From Tetradesmus obliquus (taxonomy: Eukaryota; Chlorophyta; Chlorophyceae; Sphaeropleales; Scenedesmaceae): 64,000 nt of DNA. Under the pieces are notes generated by a model. That model saw only the letters and a program-made list of their open reading frames with translations. It was not told the DNA's origin and did not search any database. The DNA is taken from positions 2,914,001 to 2,978,000 of the forward strand of contig CP126196.1 of NCBI GenBank assembly GCA_030272155.1. The letters run 5' to 3'. Shown piece by piece: positions 55,303-64,000 of the stretch. The position numbers and the translations under genes are program-made. Each line of letters opens with the position of its first letter. Position 1 is the stretch's first letter.

Positions 55303-55500
55303 ATGTTGCACTGCGCTGCACTGCACTGCAGGTGCAAGATTATCGGTCCAACGCTTGGGGTGGTGGTCGGGCTGGTCACAGCAGTGGTGGCGTGGCCGCT
55401 GGGGGCGCTGGTCTACTGCTGCAACAGGCCTGCAGCCAACCGCGCCTTCTCAACGCCTGTCAACACTTACGGCACGGTCAAGAATGCGATCCCAATTTGA
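55303..55500 (+). CDS. Possible small membrane protein, or last exon of one
   Basis: The frame encodes 65 aa: a Cys/His-containing start, one strongly hydrophobic segment (IIGPTLGVVVGLVTAVVAWP and LGALVYC, about residues 13-40), and a polar tail ending VNTYGTVKNAIPI. The hydrophobic part looks like a real membrane helix. A CTGCAG acceptor-like site at 55324-55329 raises the possibility that only the part after it is coding and that earlier exons lie upstream. I do not recognise a family. Confidence 0.4.
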   Translation: MLHCAALHCRCKIIGPTLGVVVGLVTAVVAWPLGALVYCCNRPAANRAFSTPVNTYGTVKNAIPI

Positions 55501-56775
55501 GTTTTGCACCGCTCATGTGCAGCGGGGCGCTCGTCCAACGCTTTGTGGGGGTGGCATAGCTGCACTGCCACTTGGATGTTGTTGCCTTGATTACTGTCGG
55601 GCCTGCTGCCTAAGCTGTTACACTTCTGACAGCATATGTGCCAGGGATGAGCGCTCAATGTGACCCTATAAGCTGATGAGCTGCAAAAGCTCTGCTAGTG
55701 GCCCAGTGCAGCGGCGGCAGTGCGCAGTTGCAGCACTGGCTGTATGCTGCGGTGCAGCTGCGCTGCCGGCTGTGCTACAGCATAGTATGCACGGCATCAT
55801 GATGCATGGTTCGTGTCAAAGACATCTTGTGATGGTGTGGGGGGCGGGTCGCCTGAGCGTGCGCGGCATGCTTATGTGAAATTGGTTACAGCACTGCTTG
55901 TGGTGTACATGTGGTGTCGCTTTGTGCTTTTTCCTGTGATGTTCCTTTATACTCCTTGATAGTGGAGTCAAGGACCTGATACTCCTTGATGGTGGAGTCA
56001 AGGACCTGGCAGCGGGAGCAGCGACTGCCAGCTGGCACTGTTGCACGTGTTTAGACAGATAGATGCAGGGCGTTGAGACTGGGCTTCATATGGGATGGGC
56101 GCAGTGCTTTAGTTGCTTGAACTGTTGTGCAGCTGAACAGCTGTGTGGCTTGTTCCAAGTGCGTGTCTTTAGACGCACACACTGCAAGGTATCTCCTGCC
56201 CCTGCTGCTTTTCTGTACAGCGGCTGTGATGTGGTGCCTGTGCTTGCATGGTGATGGAACCAGCTGGGCAGTTCCAGGCTGTGTGCGGTGAGATGGGGAA
56301 AACATGAAAGCTTGCCTGCAGTAGTGTTGATCACTCATCTGCCAACCGACAGTCACTGGCCACCAGTCGATCTGGCTAAGCTGCTCGGTGTGAAGCTGCG
56401 TGTTGGGCCACATGGTGCAGCGCACTGCGTAGACCTGCGGTTTAACGTGTTATGGCTCTGCTGTAAAGCACAGGTCAACGTCTTCCTGCTCCTCAAAAAC
56501 TGAGGGAGAATTAGTCCCTGGGTAGTAGTCAGATGCATCGCAGCAGGTTACATGCTTGTCTTGTCCTTGCGAGCGCTTGCGTGCGCCTCTCTAGCACCTG
56601 ACACAATGACAGCAGCCAGAAAACAATGCGGTTGCAACTGGCTGGCAGCATTATGCAGCGGTAAAGAACAAGCCAGCTGACCTGTACTACACGAAGTTGA
56701 CTTAGTGCCAGAAGTCTGCTGCAAACCTCCACAGCGAGCTTCAATACAAACCGCTGTGCGACTCGCTGCAGGGCG
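55501..56775. other. Intergenic stretch with a twin hairpin repeat
   Basis: No gene is supported in this 1.3 kb. The one clear structure is a 30-base direct repeat at 55951-56010, described separately. Confidence 0.4.
55951..56010. repeat. Two 30-bp direct repeats, each a short hairpin
   Basis: ACTCCTTGAT[A/G]GTGGAGTCAAGGACCTG occurs twice head to tail, 55951-55980 and 55981-56010, with one internal difference. Each copy contains TCCTTGA and TCAAGGA as an inverted pair around an 8-base loop. Confidence 0.85.
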
Positions 56776-57116
56776 CTACTGCCGCAGTGTGGCTTGAGCA
56801 GCCTTGGATGCGCGCACAGCACGCCGCCCTACCAGTGCCTGCAGCGCTGCTGCAGCACCTGCTTCCGGCTGCACAACTGCTGCGTAACCTGCTGACTGCT
56901 GTATTGCACCATCGCGTGAGGAGTCAGCACCACTCGCACCGCTACCAACGCCGCCACCAGCATCATCACCGCTTGCGCCTCCTCCTTCTCCTCCTCCTCC
57001 TCCTCCTGCTGCTGCTGCTGCTGCTGCTGGTGGTGGTGCTGCTGGTGCCAGCGTTGCTGGTCCTGCTTCTGCTTCTGCTTCTGCTTCTGCTTCTGCTGCT
57101 GCTGCTGCTGCTGCTC

Positions 57117-57155
<39 letters not shown>

Positions 57156-57603
57156 GTGGTGGTGGTGGTGGTGGTGCCATCACAGCTGCAGCTGGTGGCG
57201 CTGCAGGGCTGAGCTCTTCAGGCTGACGCCCCAGCAGTGGTACGTCTACATCATTGGTCACATCCTGCACCAGAAAAGCAGCATTCTGGACGTCAGGTTG
57301 GGCTTTATCGTCGCCTGTGTGGCGAGGCATCTCACAGCTCCTCGATTCGCGGCCCCTGCCTCGGCCGTGGCTGTTGAGCGTTGCTATCGAAGATAAATCT
57401 ACCTGATGCAGCTCAGATGCTTGTCTCTGACGCGTTGAGCTGCCTGGCTGAGTCTTGCGGGGAGCTGCTTTCCGCTTGACCATGTTCACAGTTGAATTCG
57501 CAGTCCTGTTGCTGCCGTCATACTGTGGCTGGGGTGTTGCACGGCGAGAAGAGGCAATGCTGTACGCTAGCTTACCAAAACAATCATACTGCTCGATCAA
57601 CAT
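56776..57603 (-). CDS. Ala/Gly/Pro-rich hypothetical protein
   Basis: An open frame of 275 codons. A likely start is MVKRKAAPRKTQPGS at 57483 (235 aa), after 40 less protein-like residues. The first about 80 residues are basic and mixed, then come proline, alanine, alternating Glu-Ala and glycine runs, and a C-terminal helix-like end (ALQALVGRRAVRASKAAQ). No domain is recognisable. A GTGCAG before GATGTGACC at 57263-57268 could be a splice site, so the model may not be a single exon. Basic N-terminus plus disorder would suit a nuclear protein, but that is a guess. Confidence 0.45.
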
Positions 57604-59098
57604 TATAACACAGCATGCGTGCTGTGTTCGCGGACGTGCCGTGTTGGCGGGAGATGTGCTGACAGCTGTTCTGCTTGCGGAGATGTCGCTGCTTATGGCA
57701 GACTGCAGGTGAAATTGCCGCTGATTACCTTATTGATACAATGGGGTTACCCATGGGGTTGATGAACAGGTTCTGGTGTACGTAAATGGGTGCTGCTGAA
57801 GCCGACTTTAGCTGGCCTGTCAAACACTGTTGTGCTGAGCACACATACTCGTGTCAACCTCCCAGCAGACACATAAACGACGAGAACAACACGAGTGAAA
57901 CTGGCGTTGACAACATCTACACAAGGCAATGCAAAGGCGGTTACACGTGGCGTTTGCCACCACTCTTGTCAAAAGCTGCCTGGCTGCACCACTGCCCCTG
58001 CCTTTCCAAACAGCCTTTCCAAATAGCATAGTTACGATGGTCACCATGTACCACGGTGCTGCAGGCAAAGTGCCGAGGCAAGCTAGGTCAGGACATATCA
58101 GCCCCTAGCTGCACATACCTGCAGGTGCAGCATGTGAAAATTGCTCCTGGCACTATGCTATGCGACTTGAAAGTCCTGCTGCCAAAGAAACGTGGTTTGC
58201 TGCAAGGCCTGCCTTGGTGCGCAACATGGTCGCCTGATTCAGCAGCTTGTCAAGCTGTTACTGCAATCAGCAATGTTACACAGTGAACCCAAGCATCAGG
58301 ATTCAAACGCACCAACAGAAAGCTGTCATCAGCTAGCTAGCAAGGCAAACACACACACACAACACCACTAACGTGTCCTTGCTGTAATATGATACGATGT
58401 GGCTGCCACTGTTCTGGTTGACTACTCTGTGTTGACTACTCTGTATAGCTGACTGGTATCACAACTCAAAGGTCAGGACCGATCGCAGCACCAGTCTGGC
58501 GCACACTGCTGCTGCCTACACTACACACCAGAATGATGCGATCCTCCTCTACATCACCATGCTGAGAACAGTGTCTGTGCCTTGCGCAATAAGAAACAGC
58601 GATATAATGCAGCCAGTACCAGACAAAATGGGTGCACAGACGCAGATAGCAGCGCTGTCTCGAAATGAAACAAGTCTTTTTGTGTCCAAACATCAGCAGC
58701 ATGTGCCACAGTGAAGATGCCTGTCCCAAGATGCAACCAAACAGTGCAGGCCAAGAGGCTTGATACCAGACAGTGGGGGTGGCCGCAGAGCGTTAACAGT
58801 GTTTGAGTTGAAGAGCATGATGCCGTAATTGCAGCGACCTGCAGGTTGCAGGCTCGTTGCCAATGTAGTGCCCACATTGCTGCACTACACAGTTGCACAA
58901 GCAACCTATACTTGTGCCCTGCATCAAACTACATCAGCAGAACGTTAGCACTGCCTGATCAGCGCATTTCTCAGCGCCACATTCTAGTGTGCGGGATACC
59001 TCACACAACCGCACTACCTGCGCCTGCCACAACACCACAGGAACACTGCACCCTACAGCCACCATACATACGCAATCGAACCCAGCCTGCCTCACTGC
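57604..59098. other. Intergenic stretch, no gene seen
   Basis: About 1.5 kb between the Ala-rich ORF and CDC6, both on the minus strand. It should hold the CDC6 3' UTR and the promoter of the Ala-rich ORF. Frames here are short and show no family features. A small (AC)n run lies near 58350. Confidence 0.4.
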
Positions 59099-61721
59099 TC
59101 ACTTCTGCACCAGGCAGCGCAGCGCAGGGTTGTGCTGCAGTGCAGCCTCCACCTCCCCAGCAGACGGCCTCAGGCTCAGCCGCACCTCACCAGACTGGCA
59201 CACACCACCACCCACACCAAAGCCGCCGCTGCCAGCACTGCCCCCAGCACCACCCTTGGCCCCGGCCCCCAGCTTCTTGCTGTTGCCAGCAAGCAGGCCC
59301 CTACCCCCACCTAGCCCACCCAGCCCGCCAAGGCCTCCTTTGCCACCTGCCCTGCCAGCCTTCAAGCCGCTGCTCACACCGCCAAATGCACTGCTGCTGC
59401 TGCTGCTAGATCCAGCAGCAGGGCTGCTGTTCAGGATGTCAACCAGGGCCATCTGGGACAGCAGCTCAGCCATGTGCTGCAGCTCAGCGCGCGAGCAGGC
59501 TGGCAGCGACAGCAGCTTGCAGACCTGCCTGTACTGCAGGTAGGCGTCATCCAGGCCCACTGATAGCACAAACACCTGCTGGCTGCTGGGGCTGCTGCTG
59601 CCACCTGCTGCACTGCCAGCAAGCTTCTTGACAGCACCCTTCTTGCTGCCGCTGCTGTGTGCCACTGCACTGCCAGCTGCCTTCCACAGGCTGCTGGTGT
59701 CTGCTGCTGCTGCTGCTGGCGGTGCTGCAGGCCTGCCGTACGGTCCGGGTGCAGCCTCTGCTGTTGCTGCATCGCGGGGCTTGCACAGCACTGACAGCGA
59801 GTACAGTAGCAGCTGCTGCTGGTTGGGCAGGCTGCGGATGCAGGAGGTGGCCTGCGCGCCAAAGTGGCTGCTGCGCACACTGGCTAGCCGCTGCAGGGCC
59901 CCAATCATGGTGCGGGCTGTGACTGTGGGCAGTGCTGCTGCTGCTGCTGCTGGTGACGCGGCTTCTTGCTGCTGCTGCTGCTGCTGCTTGTGCAGGGCCT
60001 CCAGCTCGTCTACTGCTGTCCTGCAGGCCTTGAGGGCGTGCCGCAGGTCGCCGCTGCTGGTGCCGACGCTGCGGGCGCAGAGCTCCAGGGCTGCCGGCTC
60101 AAACAGCCTGCAGCAGGAGCGCAGTGATGGCAAGCATCAAAGTAAAGCAGGAGGTCAGCAACAAGGCTGGAGAAGAGCCAAGCTTACAGGCAGCAGCTGC
60201 TGATGCAAGCGTTGCAAGAAGTGCAGGAGCCATTTGCCATCAACCAGTTGAGAACAGCACACTAAACATGTGCAGCGGCACCACAGCGTGCATGAGATGC
60301 TGCTGCTGTTATATGCATGCCCTGGCAGCCGCCTTGCAGGACTCACTTTGTGGGCAGCGCCTCCATGCATGCCGCTAGGATGCAGCCCAGCTGCTGCGTG
60401 GAGTAGGCTGGGAAGCACAGCAGCTGCGGGCTGGCCATGCGCAGCTTCAGCTCAGGCAGGGCCCTCTCAGTGAGGTCGATGCTGTTGGCGATGCCGATCA
60501 GCAGCAGCTGCAGGCCCGGCTGCTGTGGCAGCAGGAACAGCTGCACCAGCTCCGCGTGGCTCTTCTTGGCGAGGTTGTCGATCTCATCCAGCACGATGAT
60601 GTGGCGCCTGCTGCTGCTGCTGCTGCTGCTGCGGTTGGCGGCGTGCTGGTCCTTGCCGGTGCTGCGCTTGCTGCCTGGTGAGCGGCTGGCTGCTGCATCA
60701 TTCTCGTCGCCTGCAGTGCTGAGCTGCTGCTGCCTGCTAGAGGAGCGGCTTGCGCGGTAGCTCTTGGGCGCGGGCCTGCTGCTGCTGCTTGGGGGCTTGC
60801 AGAGGCGCTCCACTAGCTGCTGGTGAGTGGTGACGCCGCTGCTGCAGGCGCTGCTGCTGGTGCAGTTGTTGACATCGGCTGCCAGGTCATCGTCTAGGCA
60901 GGAGCTGCTGCTGGTGCTGCTGCTGGGTGATGGCGCAAAGTTGCTGCTGCCGTCAGCAGAGGCGGCAATCTGTGCGTAGACCTCGCTTGCTGTGCTGATG
61001 GACATGCAGTTGACCCAAGTGATGGTGGCTGCACCGGGGCGCGAGGACAGCAGTTGCTGCAGCGCCTTGCGCACGGTGTGGCTCTTGCCTGCAGGCACAG
61101 AGGTACACGAACACCACAAGCAAGTGAGGACAGCGCCATGGTCTATGTACTGCTGAATGTATCAGCATGATGTGTAGCGATCGACACCAAAACAAATGTG
61201 AGCTGCAGGTGCACAAGCAGCGCCACAGCCAGCTGAAGGCTAGCACATGCTGTGTGCCGTGCATGGATACAGCTTGAAATAGACTTACAGCATATCACAG
61301 AAGGTTTAGCCTGTTTGCTGTTGCTTTGCTGCTGCTCACCAGTGCCAGGCAGGCCGCTGACATAGACAGACTTGCCGCTGCTGCTCTCCACAAAGCTGGT
61401 GATGATGTCGTCCAGCTGCTTGCTTTGCTTCTCCCTGCCAATGGGGGCGTCTTCTGCGCCTGGTGGTGGCTGCCTTAACACGTTGCGCGCTTTGGAGAAC
61501 ACGAAGCTGGCATCTAGGGGCTTGGGTGCTGGGTTCTGGTCGAGCTCCAAGCAGCGCTGCTTCTTGGCCGATGGCGACTTGAGACCTTCTGGAAGGTGCT
61601 TTTTGCCGGCTACGACATTCTCGATTGAGCAGAGGACACCGGCGTGGCTCTCAACTGGCTGGTCCACATCCAGGCATGCGGTGAAGCAGACCGGCTGCAG
61701 CGAAGCTGCTCGCTTGCCCAT
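59099..61721 (-). CDS. CDC6: DNA replication licensing factor CDC6
   Basis: CDC6 binds ORC at origins and loads MCM helicase. Exons 61721-61340, 61088-60347 and 60107-59099 give 710 aa. The N-terminus has KSPSAKKQRCLEL, with an SP site and an RxL cyclin-binding-like motif. The AAA+ domain follows: AFV-linker PIGREKQSKQLDDII, Walker A GLPGTGKSHT (split by intron 1 between Thr-Gly), ITWVNCMSI, Walker B HIIVLDEIDNLAKK, sensor 1 LIGIANSIDLTERALPELK, arginine-rich box, then LCARSVGTSSGDLRHALKAC (sensor 2). The C-terminal winged-helix part is interrupted by Ala/Gly/Ser runs. A Ser/Gln-rich insert of about 100 residues lies between the Walker motifs, making it longer than most CDC6. The last 60 residues are Gly-rich but include ALVDILNSS. 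Confidence 0.92.
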
Positions 61722-62553
61722 GCTTGATGAATGGGTATATACGGTCTACTATTGAAAGTAAGAATGTCGTGAGAGCTATGAACGGGTGATTGCAATCACT
61801 ATAAGGATATGTTTGCTTTGTTGTGCCGGTGCTTGACAAAACAAAGCACAGTACTGATGTAAGTACTAATAGACAGCTATGTCTTGAACGCTGCGAACGC
61901 TGATATGTAGCAAGCCGGTGCAGAGCTTGAACCGAGTCGAAAGTTGTTTGTGCTTCGAACTGAATTTGAAAAATTCGTCATAACGACCGAGCCGACGGGG
62001 CTCACTTGTAATGCTGCTTTGCCTTCTTCGCTGATGTTTGATGGAATTTGGAGTCGATCGGGTCAGCGGTGCCTGTCACACCCGGTGCACATGATGTTGA
62101 TGGTACTTGCTGCTCGTGCTTACTACTACTACTGCACAGATGCCAGCGTCTGTAAAACATGCTCAAACGGCTATGATGTGCTTTACATATGTAGAGAGCT
62201 GATGAGGCGGAGCGAGGCCTGGCCATGGCTGCTGATGGCAGCAAAGCCCTGCACCACCACTGGCCGCTTGCAGAGTGGTAAGAAGGGTCCTCAGTGATGA
62301 TACCTCACAAGTTTCAAATGCCGACAACTTGGTTCAGCGTGATGCAGCAAGCCTCCTGTTGCACAAGCATAACAACAGGCTTTGATGCGTACTACACAGC
62401 GCACCCAGGAGCAACAAGAAGCAGAACCACCTCAGCCCAAAACCGTCCCGCTTGTGAAGCCACCAGCATCTGTTGGCAGTCCCACCCAGCCAGCACTCTC
62501 AACAACTTCACCGCTAACAAGCAGCACATCCATCCGATTCACTGCCCGCCCCC
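61722..62553. other. Intergenic stretch, CDC6 promoter and kelch gene 3' flank
   Basis: About 830 bases with the CDC6 promoter next to 61722. TTACA at 62183-62187 (TGTAA on the minus strand) lies 367 bases after the kelch-gene stop and may be its poly(A) signal. No gene is supported. Confidence 0.4.
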
Positions 62554-63756
62554 TCACTGCCCGGAGATGTACCCCCACAGCCCGCCCGAGCCCTTCTGCG
62601 CTGCTGCTGCCGCGGAGTCCTTCTCCAGCTTCCTGTAGCGCGCCAGCTCCCGCTCCAGCTCGCCCAGCCCGCCCAGCCGCTCATGCAGCTCGGCCAGCTG
62701 CGCCTCCAGCTTCAGCGTCTTGGCCTGCTCCGCTGACAGCAGCTGCCGCGACTCCTCGGCAGCCTGCGCGATTGCAGACATATGCATAGGGTACATGCAG
62801 ATTGTGGGGTGCGTCGTTTTATGACTACTGTGAAGTCAGGAGCACATGACCGAGGCAAGCACTAGCAGTGCTGCAATGCTATTGAGCCACGGCGGCCGTT
62901 GCTCACGCAGGCGGTACAGCAACTGTGCTTCCACTCACAAAGCCCGCTGTGTGTGAACAGCTTGTAGCAGCTGCGCATACAATCGGCCTCCCACGCACCT
63001 TCTCGGCTGCTGCCGCCTGCGCCTGCGCCCCTGTCAGCTGCCTGCTGAGCATGTTTATCTGCACTGCTGCCTCCTCCTTGGCAGCATCTGCTGAGCCCGC
63101 CACCAGCTCCAGCTCCTGGCGTGCTGCTGCCAGGTCACGCTTGAGCTGCTCGCGGGACAGCGCCAGGTCGCGCAGCAGGTTCTTCTCCTGGCCCTTGCTC
63201 TGCAGCACACGCAGTGAAAGAAAAGATGCATTGCCGTTATGAATGAGCGTGCGTGGGGGTACCAGCAACTACCGCAAGCTCATCTACCAGCTGTGCCTAC
63301 ACATGTGAGCAGCCAACTGCTGAAAGCCATACGTCGTCATGTACCGGATAACAGGGATGCGACGAGAAGACGCACCAGAAGAGCACTGCGTATGCGAGCA
63401 ACCGCACAACAGAAAACACTGCTTACCATTGCAGCGCCGCCATTCTGCAATGGCTCATTGCCATTGCTAGCTGCTGCCGCCGCAGCCTCCTGCGCCTCTA
63501 GCTGCTGCTGCTGCTGCTGCGACACCTGCTGCTGCTGCTCCTGTTGCTCAGCCATCTGCTGCTGCAGTTGCTGCTGATCCTGCTGCGGTTGCTGCTGCGG
63601 CCTTGGAGAGGCTGCTGCTGCTCGCTGCTGCTGCTGCTTCAGTGGTGACCGCACGTGCTGCTGGTAGCCTGGCAGCTTGTACACGCTGACTGCGTTGTGG
63701 TACTTGCCATTGTAGCCGCCAAAAGCCACCAGCAGGTTCAGCTCAGGTGTGTGCCT

Positions 63757-63801
<45 letters not shown>

Positions 63802-64000
63802 ACGTAAGCAATACAATGGCTTTCTGTCCACAGCCATCGGCCCAAATGCCAAGCAGCGCGCCCAGAGGTCGCAGTGTAGGTGAGGCATACAGTTCTGTGC
63901 CAGGCACGCAAGCATGTGCACATGCGGTTGCGCCTCATGTAAGTAGGAGATGCCAAAAGCCTTCGCACTGCGACTCACAGCAGGCTGATGCCAGCCGGGC
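62554..64000 (-). CDS. Kelch-repeat acyl-CoA-binding protein (ACBP4/5-like), C-terminal part
   Basis: The gene continues beyond the window. Visible exons are 63754-63427, 63199-62999 and 62763-62554, all in phase; a further exon edge (donor GTGAGT) is near 63979. The first contains a last kelch blade, LNLLVAFGGYNGKYHNAVSV, as in plant kelch ACBPs, then a long Gln-rich insert. Next comes a coiled coil (KNLLRDLALSREQLKRDLAA and on) and KTLKLEAQLAELHERLGGL, ending GSGGLWGYISGQ, matching the plant ending SSGGVWGWI-G. Plant relatives are cytosolic acyl-CoA carriers with an N-terminal ACB domain; that domain is not in view, so acyl-CoA binding here is inferred. Confidence 0.82.

Noticed and set aside
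61944..62297. Plus-strand ORF of 117 codons next to CDC6
   Set aside because: No recognisable domain and no splice structure; it overlaps the probable kelch-gene 3' flank.

Overview
The window looks like nuclear DNA of a green alga, probably a chlorophycean of the Scenedesmus/Sphaeropleales kind. The genes are typically eukaryotic and intron-rich, their closest recognisable relatives are plant or algal proteins (B' type PP2A subunit, kelch acyl-CoA-binding protein, plant-type ECH2, VPS15), CAG/CTG repeats are everywhere, and TGTAA, the usual poly(A) signal of chlorophycean algae, lies 200-370 bases after several stop codons. The species assignment is inference. All gene models were spliced by eye from GT-AG (rarely GC-AG) boundaries and kept only where reading phase stays consistent from exon to exon.

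Layout, left to right: a partial unknown ORF (2-337, +); TFIIF alpha/RAP74 (1010-7075, -); ERG28 (7499-8926, +); mitochondrial ribosomal protein bL12m (10339-11553, +); PP2A regulatory subunit B'/B56 (13938-17830, -); UVSSA, a transcription-coupled repair factor (18373-22261, +); ribosomal protein eL32 (23989-26074, +); a very large VPS15/PIK3R4 gene of 26 exons (27284-47415, -) with a non-LTR retrotransposon in one intron (38642-41399, -); a small J-domain protein (50053-50941, -); peroxisomal enoyl-CoA hydratase 2 ending in SKL (51538-54325, -); a possible small membrane protein (55303-55500, +); an Ala/Gly/Pro-rich ORF (56776-57603, -); the replication licensing factor CDC6 (59099-61721, -); and the 3' part of a kelch acyl-CoA-binding protein (62554 to beyond 64000, -). 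These are unrelated housekeeping genes; I see no operon-like or pathway cluster.

The most striking feature is structural. In RAP74, B56, eL32, VPS15 and ECH2, introns hold decayed tandem copies of the neighbouring exon's edge with its splice site. Copies of an exon's 5' part always lie upstream of the real exon, copies of its 3' part always downstream. Arrays reach eight extra copies (VPS15 WD40 exon, 29580-30533). This looks like repeated tandem duplication across exon-intron junctions, tolerated because splicing can skip the extra copy. A second pattern is that intronic CTG repeats (transcript sense) sit directly before splice acceptors, where a polypyrimidine tract would be.
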